Of a stretch of DNA of 64,000 nt, positions 40,467 through 50,568 are shown piece after piece. How positions within the stretch are numbered: position 1 is the first letter of the stretch; every line of letters begins with the position of its first letter. This DNA comes from Peptoniphilus sp. BV3C26 (GTDB taxonomy: Bacteria; Bacillota; Clostridia; Tissierellales; Peptoniphilaceae), in NCBI RefSeq assembly GCF_000478985.1, contig NZ_AWXB01000039.1:62001-126000 (forward strand), written 5' to 3'. The position numbers and the translations under genes are program-made. The notes beneath the pieces were generated by a model, which saw nothing but the letters and a program-made list of their open reading frames with translations, made no database searches and was not told the DNA's origin.

Positions 40467-43184
40467 TCAATCTTCTATTTCCTTATAGGGATTTTCTCTG
40501 TGAAATTTTGAAAATCTTATTACTTTTTGAATTTCACCAAGGATAAGAGGAATGAAGCCTCCTATTAAAACAACTATCCATTCACGAAGACCTATATTTT
40601 CCAATTGGAAAAGTTCTCTTACGTGGGGCACATACATTACAATTACCATTAGTAAAAATGAAAAAGCTGTTGCTAAAACTAATTTACTATTGGAAAAAGG
40701 TCCTATGTGCCAAATTGTATATCTTATAGATCTTGAAGAATAAGATCTTAAAAGTTCTGCAAGAATTAAGGTTCCAAATGCCATTGTCCTTGCATATTCA
40801 AGACCTATCCCTTCTTTTCCGAACCAATTTAAACCTATTAGATAAGCACCTATTGTTGCAATTGTTATTGCTATTGATTGAACTATTACTGTAATTCTTA
40901 TTTCATCATCAAGTATTGGTTCTTTAGGACTTCTTGGAGCTTCGTCCATTATTCCTTCATCACCCTTTTCTACTCCCAGAGCAAGGGCTGGAAAAGAATC
41001 TGTTACTAAATTTAACCACAAAAGTTGAATTGGAATAAGGGGTACAGGAAGATTTAATAAAATTGAAATTAAAACTATTAAAACTTCTCCTATATTACAG
41101 GACAGTAAATAGGAAACGAATTTTTTAATGTTTGAATAAATTATACGGCCTTCTTCAACGGCATTTACTATAGTTGCAAAGTTATCGTCTGTTAAAATAA
41201 CTTCTGCAGTTGATTTGGCAACATCCGTTCCTGTTATACCCATGGCAATACCAATGTCCGCTTTTTTTATTGCTGGAGCATCATTTACTCCGTCTCCGGT
41301 CATGGCAGCTATGTGTCCATTTTGTTTTAAAGCTCTTACAATTTGTACTTTATTTTCAGGGCTTACTCTTGTGAAAACTCTCTTTTTCTTAACAACTTCT
41401 CTTATTTCTTCTTCAGTCATGTTGTTAAGTTCTGCCCCTACTATAGCTTCTGAAGCATCTTTTGCAATGCCCAGTTCCTTTGCTATGGCAAGTCCTGTTT
41501 CAAAATAATCTCCCGTTATCATAATTGGAATTATTCCTGCTCTTTTACATTCTTTTATTGCTTCTTTTGCTTCTGGTCTTGCAGGATCTATCATGCCTGT
41601 AAGTCCTACAAATACCATTTGATTTTCAATAGTATCTGAATTTATATTGTTGGGAAGCTCTTCAAAACTTCTGTAGGAATATGCTAAAACTCTCAAAGCT
41701 TGTCTTGCAAATTCTATATTTTTATTTAGGATTTTTTCTCTTTTTTCTTCTGTTAATTCCTTAATTTCTCCATCTTCAAGGATGTGACTGCATCTTTGTA
41801 AAATTATATCCGGTGCACCCTTTGTAAAGGAAACAACTTTTTCTTTATAGTTATGAAAAGTTGTCATCATCTTTCTTTCAGAATCAAAGGGGATTTCTTC
41901 AATTCTTTGGTGATTTTTATTTAAGTGAGCTATTTTTGTTCCCTGCTTTTCAGTAAAGGTTAAAAGAGCAATTTCAGTAGGATCTCCTCCTATTTGAACT
42001 TTTTCACCATCGAAACCAAGTCTTGCATCATTTGTAAGACCGGCTATATCTGAAAGAATTTTTAAATCTTCTATATCTTCAATTTTTTTATCCTTTGAAG
42101 AAAGTTGTCCCAGGGGAACATAACCTGTTCCGGAAACGTCTATTTCCGCATTATCTACAAAGGCTTTTACAACTGTCATTTCGTTTTGAGTAAGGGTTCC
42201 TGTTTTATCTGAGCATATTACAGTTGTTGTGCCTAGGGTTTCTACTGCAAGAAGTTTTTTAACAATTGCATTTTTATCTGCCATCTTGCCCATGCCTAAA
42301 GACAATACTATTGTTACAATAGCAGGCAGTCCTTCAGGAACTGCTGCAACTGCAAGGGCAATTGCCGTCATAAACATTTCTAAAGTGTCATTTTTATATA
42401 ATTTTCCTACAATAAAAACTATTATACAAATACCAATTACAAGAAGACCCAGGGTCTTTGAAAGGCCTGCAAGTTTTTTTTGCAGGGGAGTTTCTTCATT
42501 ATCTACAAGGGCTATAGAGGTCGCTATCTTTCCTATTTCACTTTGGTGACCTGTTGCTACTATAAGGCCTTTTCCACGTCCATATGAGACCACTGTGGAG
42601 CTGTAGGCTATGTTTTTTCTATCTCCTATTCCCTCATCTTTGGTATAAACTTTTTTTGCATCTTTTTCTACGGGAACTGATTCTCCAGTTAAAGAAGATT
42701 CATCAATTTTTAAGTTTTGAGATTCTATAAGTCTTAAATCTCCAGGAACTATATCGCCCGTTTCTAAAACAACCAAGTCCCCTGGAACTAAAAGACCACT
42801 TTCAATTTCCATTTCTCTTCCGTCTCTTATTATTTTTGCCTTGGGAGAACTCATTTTTTGTAATGCTGCTATAGCTTTTTCCGCTCTTCCTTCTTGATAG
42901 AGGGATAAAATTGCATTTACAACAACTATGGCTATAATTATTACCGCTTCTACCTTGTCTCCTGTAAAGGCTGATAATATTGAAGCTATTATAAGAATTA
43001 TAATCATAGGGTCTAAAAATTGGTCCTTTAATTTTTCAATTAATGGCTTTTTTTCTTCCTGTTTTAATTCATTTCTTCCATATTTTTCCAGGGCCTTATT
43101 TGCCTTTTCACTACTTAGCCCTTTTTTAATGTCCGATGAAAATAATTCTGCTGTTTCATCAATTTTCTTTTTATACCAGTCCAT
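40467..43184 (-). CDS. P-type cation-transporting ATPase (Ca/Mn type)
   Basis: 905 residues of the P2A ATPase class. N-terminal cation ATPase domain, TGES actuator loop (LTGESVPV), transmembrane PEGLP motif in helix 4 for Ca2+/Mn2+ coordination, phosphorylation site DKTGTLTQNE (about residue 330), KGAPD nucleotide-binding motif, MTGDGVNDAPAIKKADIG hinge and a C-terminal four-helix bundle. Pumps Ca2+ or Mn2+ out of the cell. Its leader is a yybP-ykoY Mn riboswitch, so Mn2+ export is the most likely physiological role. Monocistronic. Confidence 0.94.
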   Translation of the reverse strand: MDWYKKKIDETAELFSSDIKKGLSSEKANKALEKYGRNELKQEEKKPLIEKLKDQFLDPMIIILIIASILSAFTGDKVEAVIIIAIVVVNAILSLYQEGRAEKAIAALQKMSSPKAKIIRDGREMEIESGLLVPGDLVVLETGDIVPGDLRLIESQNLKIDESSLTGESVPVEKDAKKVYTKDEGIGDRKNIAYSSTVVSYGRGKGLIVATGHQSEIGKIATSIALVDNEETPLQKKLAGLSKTLGLLVIGICIIVFIVGKLYKNDTLEMFMTAIALAVAAVPEGLPAIVTIVLSLGMGKMADKNAIVKKLLAVETLGTTTVICSDKTGTLTQNEMTVVKAFVDNAEIDVSGTGYVPLGQLSSKDKKIEDIEDLKILSDIAGLTNDARLGFDGEKVQIGGDPTEIALLTFTEKQGTKIAHLNKNHQRIEEIPFDSERKMMTTFHNYKEKVVSFTKGAPDIILQRCSHILEDGEIKELTEEKREKILNKNIEFARQALRVLAYSYRSFEELPNNINSDTIENQMVFVGLTGMIDPARPEAKEAIKECKRAGIIPIMITGDYFETGLAIAKELGIAKDASEAIVGAELNNMTEEEIREVVKKKRVFTRVSPENKVQIVRALKQNGHIAAMTGDGVNDAPAIKKADIGIAMGITGTDVAKSTAEVILTDDNFATIVNAVEEGRIIYSNIKKFVSYLLSCNIGEVLIVLISILLNLPVPLIPIQLLWLNLVTDSFPALALGVEKGDEGIMDEAPRSPKEPILDDEIRITVIVQSIAITIATIGAYLIGLNWFGKEGIGLEYARTMAFGTLILAELLRSYSSRSIRYTIWHIGPFSNSKLVLATAFSFLLMVIVMYVPHVRELFQLENIGLREWIVVLIGGFIPLILGEIQKVIRFSKFHRENPYKEIED

Positions 43185-43200
43185 CTTACCTCCTATAAAA

Positions 43201-43305
43201 AAAAGACTTTTGCTTAAAAAAACAAAAGTCTTGCATACCTTTTAGGTTTTATCAACCGGGTTTAACCGTAATGACGATTGATAAATTTTTGCTACTCCCT
43301 AATGT
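43201..43305 (-). promoter_or_regulatory. yybP-ykoY manganese riboswitch
   Basis: On the minus strand the conserved core reads TTAGGGAGTAGC, then CGTCATTACGGT, CCCGGTTGAT and GGTATGCAAGACTTT, in the order of the yybP-ykoY aptamer. It is followed by a strong terminator AGACTTTTG/CAAAAGTCT with an eight-T tail (43201-43232). Mn2+ binding should disrupt termination and allow ATPase expression. Confidence 0.85.
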
Positions 43306-43348
43306 ATTATTATTTTATCAAAAATTCTTTAATTTTTAAACTTAAATT

Positions 43349-44641
43349 TTATTTATTTTTATTAGGAACTAATTTTTCCATACCGCCCATATAAGGTCTT
43401 AAAGGCTCTGGAATTTTTACGCTTCCGTCTTCTTGAAGAAGATTTTCAAGAAAGGCTATTAACATTCTTGGCGGTGCAACAACTGTATTGTTTAAAGTGT
43501 GTACTAAATAATTTCCGTCTTTACCCTTTAATCTTATATTAAGTCTTCTTGCTTGAGCATCTCCCAAGTTTGAACAAGAACCTACTTCAAAATATTTCTT
43601 TTGACGAGGTGACCAAGCTTCTACATCAAGAGATTTAACTTTTAAATCAGCAAGGTCTCCTGAACAGCATTCAAGGGTTCTTACAGGGATTTCAAGACTT
43701 CTGAAAAATTCTACAGTGTTGTTCCAAAGTTGATCGTACCAATAGGGAGAATCTTCTGGTTTGCAAATTACAACCATTTCTTGTTTTTCAAATTGGTGAA
43801 TTCTGTAAACTCCTCTTTCTTCTATTCCGTGAGCCCCAACTTCTTTTCTAAAACAAGGTGAATAAGAGGTTAAAGTAAGAGGCATATCTTCTTCTGGACT
43901 TATAGTATCTATAAATTTTCCTATCATTGAGTGCTCGCTTGTGCCTATTAGATATAAGTCTTCTCCTTCGATTTTATACATCATATTTTCCATTTCTGAA
44001 AAAGACATAACTCCAGTTACAACATCACTTCTAATCATAAAGGGTGGTACATAATAGGTAAAGCCCTTGTTAATCATAAAGTCTCTTGCATAAGATAAAA
44101 TTGCAGAGTGAAGTCTTGCTATATCTCCTCTTAAATAATAAAAGCCGTTTCCTGATGTTTTTCTTGCAGCATCAAGATCTATTCCGTCAAAAGTTTCCAT
44201 AATATCTATGTGGTAAGGAACTTCATAAGAGGGAACTTTAGGTTCTCCAAATCTTTGAAGCTCAACATTTTCACTATCGTCTTTTCCTATAGGAACTGTA
44301 TCGGCAATCATTTGAGGAATTACCATCATTATTTCTTTTACTTTTGCTTCCAGATTTTTTTCTTTTTCTTCAAGGGAGTTTAGTTCTTCATTTATTTTAT
44401 TGACCTCATTTTTAACTTCTTCTGCCAATTCTTTTTCTTTCTTTTGCATATGCATTCCGATTTGTTTAGAAAGGGAATTTCTTTTTGCACGAAGTTCATC
44501 TCCCTTAGTTTTTGAATCTCTAAAATCCTTATCAAGTTCAATAACTTTGTCTACAAGTTTGATTTTTTCATCTTGGAATTTTTTCTTAATATTTTCCTTT
44601 ACTAAATCAGGATTTTCTCTTAAAAATTTAATATCAAGCAT
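43349..44641 (-). CDS. serS: Seryl-tRNA synthetase
   Basis: 430 residues of a class II synthetase. N-terminal coiled-coil arm (about 1-110, with the KKKEKELAEEVKNEVNKI stretch) binds the long variable arm of tRNA-Ser. Motif 2 lies around YRIHQFEKQEM, with TSE (TSEHSM) at the active site and motif 3 near VAPPRMLIAFLEN. Strong GAGAGGAG site. Preceded by a T-box leader that responds to uncharged tRNA-Ser. Confidence 0.96.
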   Translation of the reverse strand: MLDIKFLRENPDLVKENIKKKFQDEKIKLVDKVIELDKDFRDSKTKGDELRAKRNSLSKQIGMHMQKKEKELAEEVKNEVNKINEELNSLEEKEKNLEAKVKEIMMVIPQMIADTVPIGKDDSENVELQRFGEPKVPSYEVPYHIDIMETFDGIDLDAARKTSGNGFYYLRGDIARLHSAILSYARDFMINKGFTYYVPPFMIRSDVVTGVMSFSEMENMMYKIEGEDLYLIGTSEHSMIGKFIDTISPEEDMPLTLTSYSPCFRKEVGAHGIEERGVYRIHQFEKQEMVVICKPEDSPYWYDQLWNNTVEFFRSLEIPVRTLECCSGDLADLKVKSLDVEAWSPRQKKYFEVGSCSNLGDAQARRLNIRLKGKDGNYLVHTLNNTVVAPPRMLIAFLENLLQEDGSVKIPEPLRPYMGGMEKLVPNKNK

Positions 44642-44675
44642 TTTTTTCTCCTCTCAAATTTTATTTATTATTGCA

Positions 44676-44860
44676 TAAAAAAACCGCCCCTATAAAGGGA
44701 CGGTTTAACCGCGTTGCCACCCAATTTGATTCTTTCGAATCCTCTTTAAATGTATGACTCCGAGACGGATTCAAGTTTTACGACACTTTCTTGCACCAAA
44801 CGAAAGCTCTCTTAAGTCGATACGACTTTACTATTTCTCTTCACAGCCCTATTAAATTAG
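44676..44860 (-). promoter_or_regulatory. T-box riboswitch of serS
   Basis: The minus-strand leader ends with the T-box sequence GGGTGGCAACGCGG and a terminator AACCGTCCC...GGGGCGGTTTTTTT; stem I elements (GAAGAG, GGTGCAAG) lie upstream. A TCC codon in the AATCCG context of the specifier loop fits serine. Uncharged tRNA-Ser would bind and allow read-through into serS. Confidence 0.9.
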
Positions 44861-44865
44861 CTTAA

Positions 44866-44894
44866 ATTATACATTTAAATATTTTTAAAGTCAA
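44866..44894 (-). promoter_or_regulatory. Promoter of the serS T-box transcript
   Basis: Minus-strand TTGACT (44894-44889), 17-bp spacer, perfect TATAAT (44871-44866). Confidence 0.8.
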
Positions 44895-44910
44895 GATACA
44901 AAGAATCTAT

Positions 44911-45645
44911 CTATTTCTTTTCTTCTGTATTTGCAGGAATGATTTTTACAAGTCCTGTCTTAAGCATTATTTTTGCACAAATTACTGACATTATAATGGA
45001 AATTACAATCCAAATACCTTCTTTTCCTACAACTTTACCACCTGTCAAATGCCAAATAATCATGATTACTGCAGGAACACATAGGGGTAAAAGTTTATTC
45101 TTAACAGTATTTTTACCTGATTTATTTCCTGAAAGCATTGTATAGAATAAGGAACCAAATAGGGCAGGTAAAATATATTTAGATGCTACTTGAACTGGTT
45201 CTGATTGTAAAAATGGTTGAAGAGGAATTAAAAGAACAACTCCTAAGGCTATTATTAACATTGTAATAAGTGATGATGAAGCTATTGCAATCAAACTTAT
45301 TACATCAGATTCTTCAGTGCCTTGTTCCAAGTTCATAAGAGCTTGAGCGTTTAAAGCACAGGGGATTTTTAAGTTTGTAACATTTCCGGTTATATATGCA
45401 AGATAAGTTCCAGATCCTAAAATAGGTCCATAACTTATAAATTCTGCAAGAACTGTTGGAATGAAAACTGCAAGAAGAGTACTTGCTATGGCTAAAACTT
45501 CTTTTAAATCAAATCTTAAGCTGTAAGATACTGCAATTAAATATGGAACTAAAAGCATGGCACCTATACTTAATATGGATCCTATTCTTCCTACTCTGTG
45601 AATTGTATTAAAATATTTTGTTTTTTGTAAATCTTTATTATCCAT
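44911..45645 (-). CDS. Integral membrane protein, putative transporter subunit
   Basis: 244 residues with six or seven hydrophobic segments, including GPILGSGTYLAYITGNVTNLKIPCALNAQALMNL (split by short polar parts), which suggests a conserved substrate-facing region. No ATPase or known carrier motif. It is the last gene of the operon M20 hydrolase - membrane protein (45655) - this gene, with ten bases between the two membrane proteins, so they probably form one complex. Family not recognised. Confidence 0.7.
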   Translation of the reverse strand: MDNKDLQKTKYFNTIHRVGRIGSILSIGAMLLVPYLIAVSYSLRFDLKEVLAIASTLLAVFIPTVLAEFISYGPILGSGTYLAYITGNVTNLKIPCALNAQALMNLEQGTEESDVISLIAIASSSLITMLIIALGVVLLIPLQPFLQSEPVQVASKYILPALFGSLFYTMLSGNKSGKNTVKNKLLPLCVPAVIMIIWHLTGGKVVGKEGIWIVISIIMSVICAKIMLKTGLVKIIPANTEEKK

Positions 45646-45654
45646 GATTTCCTC

Positions 45655-46374
45655 CTATAAAAGCATGCTTTCAAAAATAATTGAAAGTCCCATTCCTACA
45701 ATAAGTGCAAAGGCTAAAACAAATTCTTTCATCCAAGATATCTTCATCTTTTCTGCAAGTTTTAAAAGAATAAGGGAAACTAAAAAACTTGCTGCAAAAA
45801 CAAGAATGGAAACTTTTCCTTTAAGTAGTTGAGATACTGAAAGTACTGTAATCATTGCAAGAGTGAAGTAACCTATTATTAAAGTACCTTCTGCTCCACT
45901 CTTAGTTTTAAATTTTGTTACTCCCTTGTGGTAAGACTTACCTAAGAATATATTTAAAACTGCTGCAAAAATTATACTTATACTCATTACCATAAAAATT
46001 GCAGGAACTAAGTTTACATCCGTTCCATTTATAAATTCCGACATGTTTTCATAACCTGCAGCACTTGTTACCATACTTGCAGCAGTAAGCTCATACATAA
46101 GAGCTCCTATAACTGATAGTCTAAACCATGCCCAGGGTGTACCTACAACTGTAGATAAACTTGCAAGTCCTATGTCTATTGATACTGATGGCACTATAGA
46201 AAAAAGTACCGATGATTTTATAACCTTATTAATATCTTTATTAGTAAATCCCAGTTCTTTTGCTCTTTTTATTGCAAGTCTTAAAGATACTAAGATAAAC
46301 ACAACTACTATAATTAGGGAACAAATTACCATAATATATAGTGATTTCCCATTGACTATATCTCTAACGTTCAT
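45655..46374 (-). CDS. Integral membrane protein (DUF5058-like), putative transporter subunit
   Basis: 239 residues, about six transmembrane spans. The segment VPSVSIDIGLASLSTVVGTPWAWFRLS and the acidic/small-residue loops resemble the clostridial DUF5058 proteins that lie beside M20 hydrolases; the family assignment is from memory and only moderately sure. Adjacent to a second membrane protein and the M20 hydrolase; probably imports its amide substrate. AGGAGG site present. Confidence 0.65.
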   Translation of the reverse strand: MNVRDIVNGKSLYIMVICSLIIVVVFILVSLRLAIKRAKELGFTNKDINKVIKSSVLFSIVPSVSIDIGLASLSTVVGTPWAWFRLSVIGALMYELTAASMVTSAAGYENMSEFINGTDVNLVPAIFMVMSISIIFAAVLNIFLGKSYHKGVTKFKTKSGAEGTLIIGYFTLAMITVLSVSQLLKGKVSILVFAASFLVSLILLKLAEKMKISWMKEFVLAFALIVGMGLSIIFESMLL

Positions 46375-46392
46375 AATAACCTCCTGTTAAAA

Positions 46393-47832
46393 TTATGCTT
46401 GAATTTTTGGATCTCTTATTTTTAATTCTTTAGGTATTGGAGAAATATATTTTTCTCCTCTTTCTTCAATTAATTCTTCTTTTGCTTTTTTTATAATTTC
46501 AGGATTATTTAAAGCTCTTATTGCAGTTAGGGCTAAAGTGCCAACTGCTCTATCCATACCTTTTTTTGCAATTTCAGTTTTTCCTTGAGAAACTCTTTGC
46601 CAAGAGTGAAGAGGAGTTGCAAAGGCTGCTGTTGAAATTAAACATTGGGCTGTGGGAACGCATTTACTAAAATCTCCAACATCTGTTGAGCCGTTTGCCA
46701 TATCTGAATTTTTTCCCATTATTATAATATCACTTACAAGGCCTTTTTCTGCATATTCCTTAGCCTTGGCCATGCCTACAAATCTTGACAGACTTTTTAC
46801 GGTTCCGTCTATAATTTCAGGACTTAAAGTGGTCATAAATTTTTTTGCTTCCTTGTAATCTTCTTGACTATAATCTTGACCTCCTATATCTTTTAAAGCT
46901 TCTTCCATTAATTTTGTCAAAGTTGGGTTTGGAAGATAATCTGAAATCGCCAAATCAAATTCAACATCTAACTTAGTTCCTGTCATAAGAGCTGCACCTT
47001 TTGCACAATCTACAACTCTTTCATAGGCTGACATGGCATCTTCCATCCTTGGAGCTCTTATAAAATAATAAACTGCCCCACTTGCTTGAACTACATTTGG
47101 AGCCTTTCCTCCAACATCCAAGTACGAATAGTGCATTCTAATATCACTTTTAACATGTTCTCTTAAATAATTAACTCCCACATTCATAAGTTCGCAGGCA
47201 TCAAGAGCAGATCTACCTAACTCAGGAGATGCAGCTGCGTGAGAGCTTATTCCCTTAAATTTAAAAGTTGCAATTACATTTGCAAGAGATCCACATTCCC
47301 AAACAGAATTTACTGAAGCGGGATGCCAAGTAAAACCTATGTCCAAACCGTCAAAAATTCCATCTCTTGCCATAAATGTTTTTCCGGCATCTCTTTCTTC
47401 AGAAGGAGTCCCGAAAATTTTAATTGTTCCCTTTTTATTTTCTTTTTCCATGTAGGCCTTTAAAACAAAAGCTGCAGCTATTGCACCTACTCCCAAAAGA
47501 TTGTGGCCACAACCATGACCGGCTCCTTTTTCTGTCAAAGCTTCCTGTTTCAAAGAACATTCCTTTTGGCTAAGTCCGGGTAGAGCATCATACTCTGCTG
47601 TAAAAGCGATTGCAGGCTTACCTTCTCCCCAAGTTGCCACAAAACTTGTAGGCATATCCGCAAGACCTTCTTTAACTTCAAAGCCTTCTTTTCTAATTGC
47701 ATCGCAAAGAATTTTTTGGCTTTTAAATTCTTCTAGACCCAGCTCTGGATTGTCCCAAATGGCATCACTTAGCTTTCTGTAGCCTTCTTTCTTGCTGTCA
47801 ATAATTTCTTTTACAATTTTTACGTCTTCCAT
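46393..47832 (-). CDS. M20-family amidohydrolase (AbgB-like)
   Basis: 479 residues. Metal-dependent M20 peptidase fold with GCGHN (about 112-116, zinc ligands) and the ADEYDALPG-like TAEYDALPG (77-85). The insertion and C-terminus (STDVGDFSKCVPTAQC, HSWQ near 400) match the p-aminobenzoyl-glutamate hydrolase subunit B type more than hippurate hydrolases. It probably cleaves an N-acyl or amide-linked amino acid imported by the two membrane proteins encoded downstream. GGGAGAG site. Confidence 0.85.
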   Translation of the reverse strand: MEDVKIVKEIIDSKKEGYRKLSDAIWDNPELGLEEFKSQKILCDAIRKEGFEVKEGLADMPTSFVATWGEGKPAIAFTAEYDALPGLSQKECSLKQEALTEKGAGHGCGHNLLGVGAIAAAFVLKAYMEKENKKGTIKIFGTPSEERDAGKTFMARDGIFDGLDIGFTWHPASVNSVWECGSLANVIATFKFKGISSHAAASPELGRSALDACELMNVGVNYLREHVKSDIRMHYSYLDVGGKAPNVVQASGAVYYFIRAPRMEDAMSAYERVVDCAKGAALMTGTKLDVEFDLAISDYLPNPTLTKLMEEALKDIGGQDYSQEDYKEAKKFMTTLSPEIIDGTVKSLSRFVGMAKAKEYAEKGLVSDIIIMGKNSDMANGSTDVGDFSKCVPTAQCLISTAAFATPLHSWQRVSQGKTEIAKKGMDRAVGTLALTAIRALNNPEIIKKAKEELIEERGEKYISPIPKELKIRDPKIQA

Positions 47833-47953
47833 TAAATCTCTCCCTTCTTTAAGTTTAAAAAAACTTTTATTTTAAGTATCATATCACCCTGCTAATAAAC
47901 AATCAAATTAGCAAAATATAATATGATATACGTTTTCAAGTCATTTTACAAAT

Positions 47954-47983
47954 AAAAAAGAGCAAAATTAATTGCTCTTTTAA
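47954..47983 (-). terminator. Terminator after the PPK2 gene
   Basis: AAAAGAGCAA...TTGCTCTTTT stem followed by T-rich tract on the minus strand. Confidence 0.75.
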
Positions 47984-47986
47984 AAT

Positions 47987-48850
47987 CTATTCTTCTGCTT
48001 TTAAAATCTTTCTTGCTTCTTCCAGTTGACTTTCCTCTTCTTTACTCAATTTTGGAAATTCCGGATTCATTTTTTCAAGTTTTTGTCTTAAAATCTCGGA
48101 AATTAAAAACCTTGAAAACCATTTTTGGTCAGCCGGTAAAATATACCAGGGGGCATATTCCGTTGAAGTATTTTTTAAAACGCTTTCATAAGTTTTCATA
48201 TATTTTTCAAAGTATTTTCTCTCTTCAATGTCTGAATAGGAAAATTTCCAATGTTTATCAGGTCTTTCAACCCTATCAAGAAGTCTTAAACGTTGTTCTT
48301 CCTTCGAAACATGTAAAAAGAATTTTAAAACTTCAAAGCCATTTTCATAAAGATATTTTTCAAAATCATTTATCTGTCTGTATCTTTTTTTCCAAACATC
48401 ATCTTCAATTAATTCTTCAGGAAGATTTGAATTTTCTAAAAGATTATGAACTCTTGTAACTATAACATCTTCATAGTGACTTCTGTTAAAAATACCTATT
48501 TCTCCTCTTGCCGGAAGAGCCTTATTTATTCTCCACAAATAATCATGGTCCAGTTCTTCATTAGAAGGCTGTTTAAAAGCTCTCACAGGCGTTCCCTGAG
48601 GGTTTAAAGCGGTCAGGACATGTTTTATTATACCGTCTTTTCCAGCAGCGTCCATGGCCTGTAAAACTATTACAATACCTCTTTGGTTTTCAGCATATAA
48701 TTTTTCTTGTAAAACTTTTAAAACTTCAAGATTTTCCGGTGTAAGTTCTTTTTTTGTAATATCTTTTTCAAAATCTTTTGGAGCTCTTGTTGAAAATTTT
48801 CCCAAGTTAATAGGTTTGTCATGTATAACCCTATATTTTTCAGTATTCAT
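47987..48850 (-). CDS. Polyphosphate kinase 2 family protein
   Basis: 287 residues. PPK2 transfers phosphate between polyphosphate and nucleotides. Walker A-like QAMDAAGKDG (64-73), FNRSHYEDV (129-137), and the conserved FLHVSKEEQRLRLLDRVERPDKHWKF lid region are all typical of the short (class I/III) type. Positioned between an M20 gene and the riboflavin operon without an obvious functional link. Confidence 0.9.
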   Translation of the reverse strand: MNTEKYRVIHDKPINLGKFSTRAPKDFEKDITKKELTPENLEVLKVLQEKLYAENQRGIVIVLQAMDAAGKDGIIKHVLTALNPQGTPVRAFKQPSNEELDHDYLWRINKALPARGEIGIFNRSHYEDVIVTRVHNLLENSNLPEELIEDDVWKKRYRQINDFEKYLYENGFEVLKFFLHVSKEEQRLRLLDRVERPDKHWKFSYSDIEERKYFEKYMKTYESVLKNTSTEYAPWYILPADQKWFSRFLISEILRQKLEKMNPEFPKLSKEEESQLEEARKILKAEE

Positions 48851-48886
48851 TTTTTAACTCCTTTCGTATTAAATATTTAAACATAA

Positions 48887-49351
48887 TTAATTTATTTGAT
48901 CAATTAAATTTACCATTTCTATAGCTGAAACTGCTGCTTCAAATCCTTTATTTCCAGCTTTTGTCCCTGCACGTTCTATGGCCTGTTCAATAGAATCTGT
49001 TGTAAGGACTCCAAATATTACTGGAATTCCTGTTTTTAAAGATGTTTGTGCAATTCCCTTTGAAACTTCACTTGAAACATATTCAAAATGAGAAGTTGCT
49101 CCTCTTATTACTGCTCCAAGACAAATTACAGCATGAAATTTTTTTGATTCTGCACACTTTTGAGCTATAAGGGGAATTTCAAAAGCACCAGGAACCCAAA
49201 AAATCTCAATTTCATCTTCTTTTACTCCATGACGACTTAAGCCGTCTATAGCTCCGTCCAATAATTTTGATCCTATAAATTCATTAAATCTTCCTACTAT
49301 TATTGCAAACTTTTTACCTTTTGCAGTAAGGTCTCCACCGTGAATTCTCAT
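48887..49351 (-). CDS. ribH: 6,7-dimethyl-8-ribityllumazine synthase
   Basis: 154 residues, full length. Condenses 3,4-dihydroxy-2-butanone 4-phosphate with the ribitylamino-pyrimidine. Family marks: [16 protein letters not shown] near the N-terminus, the substrate loop [10 protein letters not shown] (53-62), [14 protein letters not shown] (79-92) with the catalytic His, and FGVLTTDS. Last gene of the rib operon; the ATG overlaps the ribBA stop by four bases. Confidence 0.96.
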   Translation of the reverse strand: MRIHGGDLTAKGKKFAIIVGRFNEFIGSKLLDGAIDGLSRHGVKEDEIEIFWVPGAFEIPLIAQKCAESKKFHAVICLGAVIRGATSHFEYVSSEVSKGIAQTSLKTGIPVIFGVLTTDSIEQAIERAGTKAGNKGFEAAVSAIEMVNLIDQIN

Positions 49352-50559
49352 TTTTCCTCCTCAAATTCTTTTAAAATATGTTTCATTTTTTTTGCTTTGG
49401 TCTTTAAATAAAATCTGTCCACTTCATTTGACTTAATTTCTATGGGGACTCTTTCCTTTATTTCCATTCCATATTCTTCCAAAGAATATACCTTGTCTGG
49501 ATTGTTTGTTAAAAGCCTTAATTCATGAACTCCCAAGTCTTGTAAAATTTGTGCCCCCTTGGAATAATCTCTCATATCTTCAGGAAAACCCAAAGCAAGA
49601 TTTGCTTCAACTGTATCCATACCTTGGTCTTGAAGGGCATAGGCACGAATTTTATTTAAAAGTCCTATTCCTCTTCCTTCCTGTCTCATGTACAAAAGGA
49701 TGCCTCTACCCTCTTCATTAATTCTTTTCATGGCAAGTTGTAGCTGATTTCCACAGTCGCACCTTAAAGAACCGAAAGCATCTCCTGTTAAACATTCAGA
49801 GTGAACTCTGCAAAGAAGATTTTTTCCATCTCCTATATTTCCCTTAACAAGGGCAACATGATGTTCTCCAGTAATAGTGTCTAAATAGGCGTGAGCTGTA
49901 AACTCTCCATATTTTGTAGGAAGTTTTGCCACAGCTATTTTTCTCACCATTTTTTCATGTTTCTTTCTATATTTTGCAATGGCATCAATAGTTGTGATTT
50001 TCATATTAAACTTTTCAGCAAGGGCAAAAATATCCTTTCCCCTTAACATGTGGCCGTCTTCAGCCATAATTTCACAACAAAGACCAATTTCTTTAAGACC
50101 TGCTATTTTTAAAAGATCTACAGTTCCTTCTGTATGACCCCTTCTTACTAAAACTCCCCCTGTCCTTGCAATTAAAGGAAACATATGACCCGGTCTTCTA
50201 AAATCTTCAGGACTTGCAGAATCTTCTGTTGTTTTTATTGCAGTTAAACTTCTTTCATAGGCAGAAATTCCCGTACTTGTATCCTTATGATCAATTGAAA
50301 CTGTAAATGCCGTTGAATGATTATCTGTGTTTTCATTTACCATTTGAGGTAAACCAAGTTTTTCTCCATAAAACTTACTCATGGGCATACAGATTAAGCC
50401 CCTGGCATATTTTGCCATCATATTAATATTTTCAGGACTGGCAAATTCCGCCGCACAAATAAAATCTCCTTCATTTTCCCTGTCTGGATCATCAGTAACA
50501 ATGATTATTTCTCCATTTTTAAGTGCTTTTACAACTTCTTCAATAGTATTAATTTTCAT
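49348..50559 (-). CDS. ribBA: Bifunctional RibBA (DHBP synthase / GTP cyclohydrolase II)
   Basis: 403 residues. The N-terminal half (1-200) is 3,4-dihydroxy-2-butanone-4-phosphate synthase ([11 protein letters not shown] and [17 protein letters not shown]), the C-terminal half GTP cyclohydrolase II with the zinc site [15 protein letters not shown] and QEGRGIGL. It supplies both precursors for riboflavin. Starts ten bases after ribE; AAGGAG site. Confidence 0.96.
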   Translation of the reverse strand: MKINTIEEVVKALKNGEIIIVTDDPDRENEGDFICAAEFASPENINMMAKYARGLICMPMSKFYGEKLGLPQMVNENTDNHSTAFTVSIDHKDTSTGISAYERSLTAIKTTEDSASPEDFRRPGHMFPLIARTGGVLVRRGHTEGTVDLLKIAGLKEIGLCCEIMAEDGHMLRGKDIFALAEKFNMKITTIDAIAKYRKKHEKMVRKIAVAKLPTKYGEFTAHAYLDTITGEHHVALVKGNIGDGKNLLCRVHSECLTGDAFGSLRCDCGNQLQLAMKRINEEGRGILLYMRQEGRGIGLLNKIRAYALQDQGMDTVEANLALGFPEDMRDYSKGAQILQDLGVHELRLLTNNPDKVYSLEEYGMEIKERVPIEIKSNEVDRFYLKTKAKKMKHILKEFEEEK

Positions 50560-50568
50560 ATCTACTCC

